Source: JBBROS01 sp965199595 (lineage in GTDB: Bacteria > Pseudomonadota > Alphaproteobacteria > Acetobacterales > Acetobacteraceae). From it: 64,000 nucleotides of DNA. Made by a program: the position numbers and the translations under genes. Below the pieces are notes generated by a model. It saw only the letters and a program-made list of their open reading frames with translations. It did no database searches and was not told the DNA's origin. The stretch spans positions 1,612,001 to 1,676,000 of the forward strand of contig OZ241182.1 in assembly GCA_965199595.1 (NCBI GenBank), read 5' to 3'. Positions 15,187 to 27,735 of this stretch are shown here, piece by piece (within the stretch, counting starts at the first letter, position 1; each line of letters starts with the position of its first letter).

Positions 15187-16239
15187 TCAGCGGATGGCGC
15201 GCAGGACGGAGCGCTGCTCGCCGGCGAGGCTGCGATAGACCGTCAGGTAGTCCTCGGCCATGCGGCGGGCGGTGAAGCGCTTGTCGAACTGCGCGCGCAC
15301 CGCGGTGCGGGACAGGGTGTGCAGCTTGTTCACCGCGGCCAAGGCGCCGGCTTCGTCTTCCACGATGAAGCCGCTGATGCCTTCGTCCATGATCTCGGGC
15401 ACCGAGCCGCGGTTGAAGGCGATGACGGGGGTGCCGCAGGCCATGGCCTCGATCATCACCAGGCCGAAGGGCTCGGGCCAGTCGATGGGCATCAGCAGGC
15501 CGACGGCGCCGCTGAGGAAGTCCGGCTTCTGGGCGTCGCCGATCTCGCCGATCATCTCGACGCCGCCTTCGGCCAGCATCGGCTTGATGATGGTGTCGAA
15601 GTACACCTGGTCGACCCGGTCCACCTTGGCGGCGATCTTGAGCGGGATGCCGGCGGCGCGGGCGATGCGGATGGCGCGGTCCGGGCCCTTTTCCGGGGCG
15701 ATGCGGCCGAGGAAGGCGAGGTATTCCGGCTTCCTGTCCTGCGGCGTCAGCAGGTCTGCCGGGAGGCCGTGATAGACGGTGGCGGCGTAGCGGGCCTGGG
15801 GCAGCGGGCGGCGCTGGCTGTTGCTGATGCTGACCAGCGGCACTTTGGGGAAGGTGTCGAACACCGGCTGCAGCTCGCTGAGGTCCAGGCGGCCGTGCAT
15901 GGTGGTGACGAAGGGGGTGCGCTGGCGGCTGAACAGGCTGAAGGGCCAGTAGTCCATATGGAAGTGCATGACGTCGAAGTCGTCGGCCTGGCGGCGGGCG
16001 GCTTCCATCAGCAGCATGTGGGGGGCGATGGGGTCGCGGATCGCCGGGTCGAGTCGCAGGGCGCGGGGCCAGATCGCTTCGTGCCGGGCGGAGGTGACGC
16101 TGTCACCGCTGGCGAAGAGGGTGACGTCATGGCCCATGGCAACGAGTTCCTCGGTGAGGAACGAGACGACACGTTCGGTACCGCCGTAGAGCTTGGGGGG
16201 AACGGCCTCGTGCAAGGGCGCGATCTGCGCGATACGCAT
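15187..16239 (-). CDS. Family 4 glycosyltransferase
   Basis: A 350-residue cytoplasmic enzyme of the GT-B fold. The N-terminus MRIAQIAPLHEAVPPKLYGG with TERVVSFLTEELVAMGHDVTLFASG (partial strings) is typical, and the donor-binding domain has LAFLGRIAPEKGPDRAIRIA and the E-x7-E element in EPFGLVMIEAMACGTPVIA. It transfers a sugar from a nucleotide-sugar donor to an unknown acceptor. It appears monocistronic, ending in a hairpin at 15148-15176. Confidence 0.9.
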   Translation of the reverse strand: MRIAQIAPLHEAVPPKLYGGTERVVSFLTEELVAMGHDVTLFASGDSVTSARHEAIWPRALRLDPAIRDPIAPHMLLMEAARRQADDFDVMHFHMDYWPFSLFSRQRTPFVTTMHGRLDLSELQPVFDTFPKVPLVSISNSQRRPLPQARYAATVYHGLPADLLTPQDRKPEYLAFLGRIAPEKGPDRAIRIARAAGIPLKIAAKVDRVDQVYFDTIIKPMLAEGGVEMIGEIGDAQKPDFLSGAVGLLMPIDWPEPFGLVMIEAMACGTPVIAFNRGSVPEIMDEGISGFIVEDEAGALAAVNKLHTLSRTAVRAQFDKRFTARRMAEDYLTVYRSLAGEQRSVLRAIR

Positions 16240-16371
16240 GGGATTAAGGCTCCGGTCTGATGACGACGGGCATTAGTCACCGGGATCGGGGCGATATTGC
16301 GGCGGTGCAGCACGATTGTGGCAGGTTGGGGACGTTTGTTCCATGAGCAATGCAGAGGCGCAACGCGGCAT

Positions 16372-16411
16372 GAAAAAGCCGCGCTCCCGGTTGGGAGGCG
16401 CGGCTTTTTTC
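16372..16411 (-). terminator. Rho-independent terminator after rpsU
   Basis: AAAAAGCCGCGC (16373-16384) pairs with GCGCGGCTTTTTT (about 16398-16410), with the stem extended by TCCC/GGGA around a GGTT loop. On the minus strand the stem is followed by a run of Ts, directly downstream of rpsU. It may act in both directions. Confidence 0.85.
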
Positions 16412-16433
16412 GGGTGGCGATGTGGCGGCGGGT

Positions 16434-16637
16434 TCAGAAGCCCTCGCGCTCCAGGCGCTTGCGCTCCATCTTGCGGGCGCGGCGGACGGCCTCGGCGGCC
16501 TCGCGGGCGCGGCGCTCGGACGGCTTCTCGTAGTGGCGGCGCAGCTTCATCTCGCGGAAGACGCCTTCGCGCTGCATCTTCTTCTTGAGCGCCTTGAGCG
16601 CCTGGTCGACATTGTTGTCACGGACGAGAACCTGCAC
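16434..16637 (-). CDS. rpsU: 30S ribosomal protein bS21
   Basis: A 67-residue basic protein, MQVLVRDNNVDQALKALKKK and KRLEREGF at its ends, matching bS21 of alphaproteobacteria, a small-subunit protein involved in translation initiation. The start is a GTG at 16637 with GGAG about 10 bases upstream. A strong terminator follows. It is divergent from def across a 177-base intergenic region that must hold both promoters. Confidence 0.95.
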   Translation of the reverse strand: MQVLVRDNNVDQALKALKKKMQREGVFREMKLRRHYEKPSERRAREAAEAVRRARKMERKRLEREGF

Positions 16638-16814
16638 TCGACGAAGTCTCCTGGGCTGGCATACCCAATGCTTGGGGGTAGGGCATGCGAATTGGTTTCC
16701 ACGCGGATCGATCCGCCGGGAGGGGCGCTATAGCACCGATGGGCCCGCTCGCCAAAAGGTTTTCCGCGCCCATGTTTTGATGGCACGCTTGCGCGACCAC
16801 GAAACGGAGCTTCC

Positions 16815-17378
16815 ATGGCCATTCTGAAAATCGCCCGCATGGGCCATCCCGTGCTGCTGCAGCGGGCCGAGCCTGTCGTTGACCCGACCGCGCCCGAGAT
16901 CCGGCGCCTGGTGGCGGACATGATCGAGACGATGGAGGACGCGCAGGGGGCGGGGCTGGCGGCGCCGCAGGTGCATGTGCCGTTGCGGCTGTTCGTGTTC
17001 CGGGTGCCGCCGGGCCGGACGGTGGCGGCCGAGGGGGATGGCGAGATGGGGAACACGGTGGTGATCAACCCCGAGATCGAGCTGCTGGGGGAGGAACGGG
17101 TGCTGCGCTGGGAGGGTTGCCTGTCGATCCCCGGGCTGCGGGCGGCGGTGCCGCGGCACCTGCGGGTGCGCTATGCCGGGGTGGATACGGAGGGGCGGGG
17201 CGTGGGGGCTGATGCCAGCGGGTTCCATGCCGGGGTGGTGCAGCACGAGTATGATCATCTGGACGGCATCCTGTATCCGATGCGGATGACCGATTTCAGC
17301 CTGTTCGGGTTCAACGAGGAATTGTCGCGGGCGGCGCATGAGGAGCAGGCCCGCGCCGCGGGGGGACGGCCAGCATGA
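16815..17378 (+). CDS. def: Peptide deformylase
   Basis: A 187-residue metalloenzyme that removes the formyl group from nascent proteins. All three family motifs are present: GAGLAAPQV (motif 1), WEGCLSIPG (motif 2, metal-ligand Cys) and QHEYDHLDG (motif 3, HExxH type with both His ligands and the catalytic Glu). The C-terminal ~20 residues are Ala-rich and extend past the domain. The stop overlaps the next start by four bases (ATGA), so it is translationally coupled to the COQ9-like gene. Confidence 0.95.
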   Translation: MAILKIARMGHPVLLQRAEPVVDPTAPEIRRLVADMIETMEDAQGAGLAAPQVHVPLRLFVFRVPPGRTVAAEGDGEMGNTVVINPEIELLGEERVLRWEGCLSIPGLRAAVPRHLRVRYAGVDTEGRGVGADASGFHAGVVQHEYDHLDGILYPMRMTDFSLFGFNEELSRAAHEEQARAAGGRPA

Positions 17379-17959
17379 CGCCGGAGCGGAGCGCGGAGCG
17401 GGATGCGGCGCTGATCGCGGTGCTTCCCTATGTGGAGGATCTCGGCTGGACGGTGGCGGCGCTGCGCGAGGCGGCCGGACCGGATGCTGATCTGCTGTTC
17501 CCCGGTGGCGCCACCGACATGGTCGAGGGGTATTGCGACCTGGCTGACCGCTGGATGGTGCAGGATGCGGCGGCGCTGGCGATGGACGGCTTGCGCACGT
17601 CCGAGCGGGTTCGGGCGGTGATCGCGGTGCGGTTTGCGCGCAACGCACCCTATCGGGATGCGGTGCGACGGGCGCTGGGCGTGCTGGCGCTGCCGGGTCG
17701 GGGCGTGCTGGCGGCGCAGTGCACCGGGCGGACCGTCGATGCGATCTGGCAGGCTGCCGGGGATAGCGCGACCGGGTTCAGCCGGCACAGCAAGCGGGCG
17801 ATCCTGGCCGGGGTCTATGGCAGCACGCTGCTGTATTGGCTGCGGGACGACTCGTTCGAGGCCGAGGCGACCCTGGCGTTCCTCGACCGGCGCCTGGCTG
17901 GGGTCGGGCGGTTCGGCAGGCTGCGGGGGCGGGTGCGCGGGGTGCTGCGGCGCGGTTGA
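17375..17959 (+). CDS. COQ9 family protein
   Basis: A 194-residue helical protein matching COQ9, a TetR-fold lipid-binding protein needed for ubiquinone synthesis in mitochondria and found in alphaproteobacteria. Recognisable parts are the helix-turn-helix-like N-terminus (GWTVAALREAAGPDADLLFP), RVRAVIAVRFARNAPYRDAVRRAL and the C-terminal AGVYGSTLLYWLRDDS with EATLAFLDRRL. In mitochondria COQ9 presents the substrate to COQ7; a similar role here is inference. It overlaps def by 4 bases. Confidence 0.85.
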   Translation: MTPERSAERDAALIAVLPYVEDLGWTVAALREAAGPDADLLFPGGATDMVEGYCDLADRWMVQDAAALAMDGLRTSERVRAVIAVRFARNAPYRDAVRRALGVLALPGRGVLAAQCTGRTVDAIWQAAGDSATGFSRHSKRAILAGVYGSTLLYWLRDDSFEAEATLAFLDRRLAGVGRFGRLRGRVRGVLRRG

Positions 17960-18062
17960 TCGGCGGGGTCCGGCCACCCATCTCTGATCCCGAAAGCCGG
18001 TGCCGCGTTGCCTCCAAGAGGGATGACGGCCCGGCGGATTGTCGCCTGTTTGCGAGGGACAT

Positions 18063-20651
18063 ATGGATATCGAGAAGTTCACCGAGCGTAGCCGGGGTTT
18101 TCTGCAGGCTGCGCAGACGATTGCCATGCGTGAGTTCCATCAGCGGCTCACGCCCGAGCATCTGCTCAAAGCGTTACTGGATGATGAAGAGGGCGCGGCG
18201 GCCGGGCTGATCCGAACGGCGGGCGGTGATCCGCAGGCGGCGGCGCAGGCGAATGACCTGGAGCTGAGCCGGGTGCCGAAGGTGCAGGGCGGCGGGGCCG
18301 GGCAGCCGGCGGCGACGCCCGAGCTGGTGCGGGTGCTGGACGCGGCGCAGCAGGGCGCGACCAAGGCGGGCGACAGCTTTGTGGCGCAGGACCGGCTGTT
18401 GCTGGCGCTGGCGGCGGGGGAGACGCCTTCGGGGCGGGTGCTGCGGGCCAATGGAGCGGCACCGGTTGCGCTGGAGAAGGCGGTCGCGGATCTGCGGAAA
18501 GGCCGCAAGGTGGACAGCGCCAATGCGGAAGCGAACTTCGAGGCGCTGAAGAAGTATGCGCGCGACGTCACGGAGCTGGCGCGGAACGGGAAGCTGGACC
18601 CGGTGATCGGGCGGGACGAGGAGATCCGGCGGACCATCCAGATCCTGGCCCGGCGCACCAAGAACAATCCGGTGCTGATCGGCGAGCCTGGTGTGGGCAA
18701 GACCGCCATCGTGGAGGGTCTCGCTTTACGGATTGTTAACGGAGACGTGCCAGAGTCACTGCGCAACAAGCGGGTGATGGCGCTGGACCTGGGCGCCATG
18801 GTCGCCGGGGCGAAGTATCGTGGTGAGTTCGAGGAGCGGCTGAAGGCTGTCCTGAAGGAGATCGAGAGCGCGAATGGCGAGATCGTGTTGTTCATCGATG
18901 AGATGCATACGCTGGTGGGGGCGGGGAAGGCGGACGGGGCCATGGATGCGTCCAACCTGCTGAAGCCCGAGCTGGCGCGCGGTGCCCTGCATTGCATCGG
19001 GGCGACCACGCTGGACGAGTATCGCAAGCATATCGAGAAGGATGCCGCCCTGGCCCGGCGCTTCCAATCCGTGTTCGTGGGCGAGCCGACGGTGGCGGAC
19101 ACCATCAGCATCCTGCGTGGGATCAAGGACAAGTATGAGCTGCATCATGGGGTGCGGATCACCGATGGCGCACTGGTGGCGGCGGCGACGTTGAGCAACC
19201 GCTACATCACCGACCGGTTCCTGCCGGACAAGGCGATCGACCTGATCGACGAGGCCGCGAGCCGGTTGCGGATGGAGGTGGACAGCAAGCCCGAGGAGCT
19301 GGACGAGCTGGACCGGCGGCTGATGCAGCTGCGCATCGAGCGTGAGGCGCTGCGCAAGGAGCCGGACAGCGCCTCCCGCGACCGGCTGGAGCGGCTGGAG
19401 ACGGAGATTGGCAGCCTGGCCGAGCGGTCGGATGCGATGACGGGGTCCTGGAAGGCCGAAAAGGGGCGGCTGCTGGATACGCAGAAGCTGAAGGAGCAGC
19501 TGGACCAGGCCCGGGTCGAGGTGGAGCAGGCGCAGCGGCAGGGGGATTACGCCCGGGCGTCGGAGCTTCTGTATGGGCGTATCCCGGATTTGGAGCGGCA
19601 GATCGCGGCGGAGGATGGGAGCGGCGTCGGGCGGCTGGTGACGGAGGCGGTGAGCGAGGACCAGGTGGCTGGCGTGGTATCTCGGTGGACGGGGGTTCCG
19701 GTGGACCGGATGCTGGAGGGGGAGCGGTCGAAGCTGCTGCGGATGGAGGATGAGCTGCGGCGCCGGGTCGTGGGGCAGGAGGCGGCCTTGCGGGCGGTGG
19801 CGCATGCGGTGCGGCGGGCGCGGGCCGGGTTGCAGGATCCGAACCGGCCGATCGGGAGCTTTCTGTTCCTGGGGCCGACCGGGGTGGGCAAGACGGAGCT
19901 GACCAAGGCCTTGGCCTCGTTCCTGTTCGACGATGACCGGGCGATGGTGCGGATCGACATGAGCGAGTTCATGGAGAAGCACTCGGTGAGCCGGTTGATC
20001 GGGGCACCGCCGGGTTATGTCGGGTATGACGAGGGCGGGGTGCTGACCGAGGCGGTGCGGCGGCGACCCTACCAGGTGATCCTGTTCGATGAGGTGGAGA
20101 AGGCGCACGAGGACGTGTTCAACGTGTTGCTGCAGGTGCTTGATGATGGGCGGCTGACGGATGGGCAGGGGCGGACGGTGGATTTCCGCAACACCATCAT
20201 CGTGCTGACGAGCAATCTTGGTTCGGAGGTTCTGGCGGCGCAACCGGATGGGGACATCTCGGACCTGGCGCAGGCCCAGGTGATGAAGATGGTGCGCGAG
20301 CACTTCCGGCCGGAGTTCCTGAACCGGCTGGACGAGATCGTGCTGTTCCGCAGGCTGCAGCGTTCGGACATGGCGACCATTGTCGACATCCAATTGGCCC
20401 GGCTGCGGGGCCTGCTGGTGGACCGCAAGATCGATCTGGCGCTGGACGATGCCGCGATGGGGTGGCTGGCGGAGCAGGGCTATGACCCGGTTTATGGCGC
20501 ACGGCCGCTGAAGCGGGTGCTGCAGCGGTCGCTGCAGAACCCATTGGCGGGATTGCTTTTGGAGGGTGTGATCCGGGATGGCGAGGCGGTACGGGTTTCT
20601 GCATCACGGGATGGGTTGCTGCTGAACGACAGGGTTGCTGAAGTGGAGTAG
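18063..20651 (+). CDS. clpB: ClpB disaggregase
   Basis: An 862-residue AAA+ chaperone that, with DnaK, pulls proteins out of aggregates. The N-terminal Clp repeat domain covers about 1-150 (FTERSRGFLQAAQTIAM, RLTPEHLLKALLDDEEG). The first ATPase domain has Walker A GEPGVGKTA and Walker B VLFIDEMHT. The M-domain coiled coil is at about 400-530 (ELDELDRRLMQLRIEREALR). The second ATPase has Walker A GPTGVGKTE and Walker B VILFDEVEKAHEDV. The ATG at 18063 begins MDIEKFTERS as in other ClpB proteins; the in-frame start 24 bases upstream is less likely. It stands alone; no sigma-32 site was convincing. Confidence 0.97.
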   Translation: MDIEKFTERSRGFLQAAQTIAMREFHQRLTPEHLLKALLDDEEGAAAGLIRTAGGDPQAAAQANDLELSRVPKVQGGGAGQPAATPELVRVLDAAQQGATKAGDSFVAQDRLLLALAAGETPSGRVLRANGAAPVALEKAVADLRKGRKVDSANAEANFEALKKYARDVTELARNGKLDPVIGRDEEIRRTIQILARRTKNNPVLIGEPGVGKTAIVEGLALRIVNGDVPESLRNKRVMALDLGAMVAGAKYRGEFEERLKAVLKEIESANGEIVLFIDEMHTLVGAGKADGAMDASNLLKPELARGALHCIGATTLDEYRKHIEKDAALARRFQSVFVGEPTVADTISILRGIKDKYELHHGVRITDGALVAAATLSNRYITDRFLPDKAIDLIDEAASRLRMEVDSKPEELDELDRRLMQLRIEREALRKEPDSASRDRLERLETEIGSLAERSDAMTGSWKAEKGRLLDTQKLKEQLDQARVEVEQAQRQGDYARASELLYGRIPDLERQIAAEDGSGVGRLVTEAVSEDQVAGVVSRWTGVPVDRMLEGERSKLLRMEDELRRRVVGQEAALRAVAHAVRRARAGLQDPNRPIGSFLFLGPTGVGKTELTKALASFLFDDDRAMVRIDMSEFMEKHSVSRLIGAPPGYVGYDEGGVLTEAVRRRPYQVILFDEVEKAHEDVFNVLLQVLDDGRLTDGQGRTVDFRNTIIVLTSNLGSEVLAAQPDGDISDLAQAQVMKMVREHFRPEFLNRLDEIVLFRRLQRSDMATIVDIQLARLRGLLVDRKIDLALDDAAMGWLAEQGYDPVYGARPLKRVLQRSLQNPLAGLLLEGVIRDGEAVRVSASRDGLLLNDRVAEVE

Positions 20652-20769
20652 AGCATGGAAACGCATAGCTGCCTTGCCCGGGCTCAAATCGAGGAGGCCG
20701 GAGCGGAATTTGATGTAACTTATTGAAGAGAAGGGGAAACCTTTGAAGGCGGGGTTTATCGTCACCTAG

Positions 20770-20797
20770 TTGACACAGACGTCGGTGCGGCCTACAA
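20770..20797 (+). promoter_or_regulatory. Predicted rrn promoter
   Basis: TTGACA at 20770-20775, a 16-base spacer and CTACAA at 20792-20797, about 485 bases before the 16S 5' end. It lies upstream of a boxA-like antitermination element, as expected of an rRNA promoter. A second TTGACA at 20851-20856 overlaps the boxA-like element and lacks a good -10. Confidence 0.55.
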
Positions 20798-20834
20798 CCC
20801 GGCTCACCGAAGCGGCCCCAACTTCTACGGCGGC

Positions 20835-20862
20835 TGCTTTGCTCTGTTGTTTGACAATTTAA
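20835..20862 (+). promoter_or_regulatory. boxA-like rRNA antitermination element
   Basis: The sequence TGCTTTGCTCTGTTGTTTGA followed by CAATTTAA resembles the bacterial rrn boxA (TGCTCTTTAACAATTTA), where Nus factors load on the transcript. Its place between the predicted promoter and 16S supports the reading. Confidence 0.5.
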
Positions 20863-20883
20863 TCGGTATGGAAGGGATATGTT

Positions 20884-21281
20884 GGCGGCGTTTCTTGGGC
20901 TCTGACTTCGGCGACGGGGTTTGTAGTTCTGGTGTTCTGGTTTGGGTTCAGGTTTGTTGGATATTTGGTTGTCTGGTGATTTGGTTTGATTGGTTTGTGG
21001 TCTTGGTTTCTGGCTGGTTTGCCTGGAGCTGTTGGATTTCGGACTGATTGTTCTGATGGTCTGGGTGGTTGGATGTTTGGCGGGTTTGGATTTGGCTTGA
21101 TGCTGGGTTCCGGGGATGTCCTGACGTATCTTTGTATAGGATTTTTCGGAGCGGAGTATCTGTCCGGGTTTGGCCTGGCGGATATCTGTTGGTCAGATTG
21201 TTTGGATGATGGGTTTGGGTTGAATGCGGCTTCGGGTTTATTCGGATGGTTGTTTGGGCTTCAGGGCCTGGATGGCTTGAT
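20884..21281 (+). other. G+T-biased 16S leader
   Basis: About 400 bases of pre-16S leader that are strikingly rich in G and T and poor in A and C on the plus strand, with many TTTGG/GGTTTG clusters (for example 20930-21070). No gene is supported here: the two open frames across it (20847-21047 and 20986-21297) have hydrophobic low-complexity translations and run into 16S. The bias contrasts with the C+A-rich spacers around 5S. Confidence 0.6.
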
Positions 21282-22773
<1,492 letters not shown>

Positions 22774-23037
22774 AAGGATGTTCAGCCGAGTGTTGCGGTG
22801 TTTCGGCATCGCGGGTTTGGCTGGCGTTCAAAAGACTGTCCCTGGGGTGGATGCCCTGGGGTGCCGGCTGGTAAGAGAGCCTGGCTGATCGACTGTTCAT
22901 GAGGCGCCGTGATCTGGCGATCTGAACTTTGCTGGTGCACGCATTTCGGTGCAGGGGCGCCGTCAACATATCCCTTCCATGACAACAGGCATTGCCGGCC
23001 GGGTTCTCGTTGAGAGCCGGGTTGGCTGTGTTGGATC

Positions 23038-23114
<77 letters not shown>

Positions 23115-23143
23115 TTCCTGCGGCGGCCCTTGCCGCCGCATGT

Positions 23144-23216
23144 GGGGGCGTAGCTCAGCTGGGAGAGCACCTGCTTTGCAAGCAGGGGGTCGTCGGTTCG
23201 ATCCCGTCCGCCTCCA
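23144..23216 (+). tRNA. tRNA-Ala(TGC)
   Basis: A 73-base cloverleaf with acceptor GGGGGCG/CGCCTCC, anticodon TGC in CTTTGCAAG and T-loop GGTTCGATCCC. The bases after the discriminator A are TAA, so CCA is not encoded, unlike the neighbouring tRNA-Ile. A short GC hairpin (CGGCGG...CCGCCG) separates the two tRNAs. Confidence 0.97.
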
Positions 23217-23667
23217 TAACGTTGGACGAATGGGATGCGGCCTCGTGGGAGGCTGCTGGTTCGCCACCTGGAGGCAGGTCGCGGTGTTGTCATGGTGAGG
23301 GAGACGGTTCGGCGCTGTGTGCGCCGGAGATACTTTGGTCTTTGGCAAGTGTGAATCAGGTTCTGGTGCGCCCCTGGGTGCGCAGGACAACTCGGTGGTC
23401 TCATGGGCTGGTCGCTTCGGCGATTGGTTTGATGGGATCGTGGAGGGGTCCGTGGCGTGTTCGATGCGAGTGTTTGTCTGACCCGATCATCCTGCCTGCG
23501 AAGGTGGGGATCGCGTATCGGCATGCTGCAGTGTTCAGGGGTGTTTTATGAGTAGGCTGAGTTGAGTGCGTCGGTGCCGGGTGCTTTGGCAAGGTCTGGC
23601 TTTGGTGGCGTGAGCTGCCGGGTTTTGATCGTGTTGATTGTTCCTGTGCATGATGGATATTTTTTGT
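23217..23667 (+). other. Internal transcribed spacer between tRNA-Ala and 23S
   Basis: About 450 bases of spacer with no gene that can be supported. TTTGGTCTTTGGCAAGTGTG (about 23333-23352) resembles the boxA-type element found in many alphaproteobacterial spacers. The last bases (GTTTGAG) pair with CTCAAAC after 23S and form the base of the 23S processing stem. Confidence 0.6.
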
Positions 23668-26411
<2,744 letters not shown>

Positions 26412-26522
26412 AAACACCATCATGTGCAGCAGCAATCAACACGCTTCGCACACACACAAACACACACAGCCCGCCCATCACCAGAACCAACCACACACGC
26501 CGCCCAAAGCCGTTTGGCTCGG

Positions 26523-26646
26523 ACGACCTGGTGGCCATGGCGGAGTGACTGCACCCGATCCCATCCCGAACTCGGACGTGAAAACCTCCAGCGCCCATGA
26601 TACTGCACCTCAAGGTGCGGGAAAGTCGGTCGCCGCCAGGTCCTCC
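26523..26646 (+). rRNA. rrf: 5S ribosomal RNA
   Basis: The terminal stem is formed by GACCTGG (about 26525-26531) with CCAGGTC near 26637-26643. The internal CGATCCCATCCCGAACTCGG and GAAAGTCGGTCGCCGCCAGG are diagnostic for 5S rRNA. End positions are approximate to a few bases. Confidence 0.93.
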
Positions 26647-26673
26647 AAGCCAAATACCACCCAAAACTACCAA

Positions 26674-26750
<77 letters not shown>

Positions 26751-26777
26751 ACCTGATTTGCACTCCCAATGACCGAA

Positions 26778-26803
26778 CGGCGGCGCTCGAAAGAGCGCCG
26801 CCG
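26778..26803 (+). terminator. Hairpin terminator of the rrn operon
   Basis: A perfect 11-bp stem CGGCGGCGCTC (26778-26788) with GAGCGCCGCCG (26793-26803) closed by a GAAA tetraloop, 27 bases after tRNA-fMet. Only a weak T-run follows (TTGCCGTTT). Confidence 0.75.
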
Positions 26804-26829
26804 TTGCCGTTTGGAGCTCGAAGGGCTGT

Positions 26830-26837
26830 AGCCGTGG
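26830..26837 (+). repeat. Left 8-bp target site duplication of the IS66 element
   Basis: AGCCGTGG directly before the left inverted repeat; the same 8 bases follow the right end at 30047-30054. IS66 elements make 8-bp duplications. Confidence 0.9.
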
Positions 26838-26917
26838 GTAAGCGTCTTCTGCTGGCTGCCTGGACGTGAGTTTGGTGTTGAAGTCCGCTCTCGCGCTTTA
26901 GCGTAGGGGTAAGGGCG

Positions 26918-27337
26918 ATGCCGGACGGTGTGGCTGGGTTTGAGGTGATTAGCGTGGTGCGCCGTCGCCGGAAGTGGTCGTCGGAGCAGAAGCTTGCGTT
27001 GGTTGAGGAGATGGGGCGGCCCGGCTCGTCGCTGGCGGCGGTGGCGGACCGGCATGGGGTGAGCCGGAGCTTGCTGTTCGACTGGCGGCGGCAGCTGCGG
27101 GAGGGCACGATGCCGGGGATCAGCCACGCCTTGCCGGAGAGTCCGGGGGCGAAGTTCGCGCCGGTGCGGCTGGTCGAGGGGATCTCACCGACGCCGACGG
27201 TCTCCCGCCCGTCTCGTCCGAGTGGGCGAGCGGTGCCCGTGATCGAGTTGGCGCTGCGCAATGGCCGGGTGCTGCGGGTCGCCGAGACGATCGCGCCCGA
27301 GACGCTGGGTCGGCTCGCGGCGGCGCTGGACGCGTAG
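26918..27337 (+). CDS. tnpA: IS66 TnpA (IS3/IS911-like helix-turn-helix protein)
   Basis: A 139-residue protein whose first ~70 residues form a helix-turn-helix: RRRRKWSSEQKLALVEEM and VADRHGVSRSLLFDWRRQLR. It is the small accessory protein of IS66 transposition. Its TAG stop overlaps the GTG of tnpB by one base. Confidence 0.92.
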   Translation: MPDGVAGFEVISVVRRRRKWSSEQKLALVEEMGRPGSSLAAVADRHGVSRSLLFDWRRQLREGTMPGISHALPESPGAKFAPVRLVEGISPTPTVSRPSRPSGRAVPVIELALRNGRVLRVAETIAPETLGRLAAALDA

Positions 27338-27687
27338 TGCTCGCCCCGCCCGCGGGCCTGCGTATCCATCTCGCCCTGGGCAGCACGGACATGCGGCGCG
27401 GGTTCGACGGCCTCTCGGCGCAGGTGCAGCAGGTGCTGCGCGAGGACCCGTTCTCCGGCCACCTGTTCCTGTTCCGCGGCAAGCGCGGCGACCTGGTCAA
27501 GGCGCTGTGGTGGGATGGGCAGGGCATGTGCCTGTTCTCCAAGCGCCTGGAGCAGGGCCGGTTCCTGTGGCCGACGCTGGCGCGCGACGGCACGGTGACG
27601 CTGACCCCGGCGCAGCTTGCCATGCTGCTGGAGGGCCTGGACTGGCGCACGCCGCGGCCGGCCTGGCGGCCCGAGATCGCCGTGTAG
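27337..27687 (+). CDS. tnpB: IS66 TnpB (Orf2-like accessory protein)
   Basis: A 116-residue protein with the diagnostic IS66 Orf2 pattern: LALGSTDMRRGFDGLSAQVQ, FLFRGKRGDLVKALWWDGQG and the end around ARDGTVTLTPAQLAMLLEGL. It starts with a GTG that overlaps the tnpA stop. It is required for IS66 transposition but its biochemistry is poorly known. Confidence 0.93.
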   Translation: MLAPPAGLRIHLALGSTDMRRGFDGLSAQVQQVLREDPFSGHLFLFRGKRGDLVKALWWDGQGMCLFSKRLEQGRFLWPTLARDGTVTLTPAQLAMLLEGLDWRTPRPAWRPEIAV

Positions 27688-27735
27688 GCTGCATTTCCGG
27701 TTGCCCCGACGCGGCGGCCCGGGCGAGACTCGCGC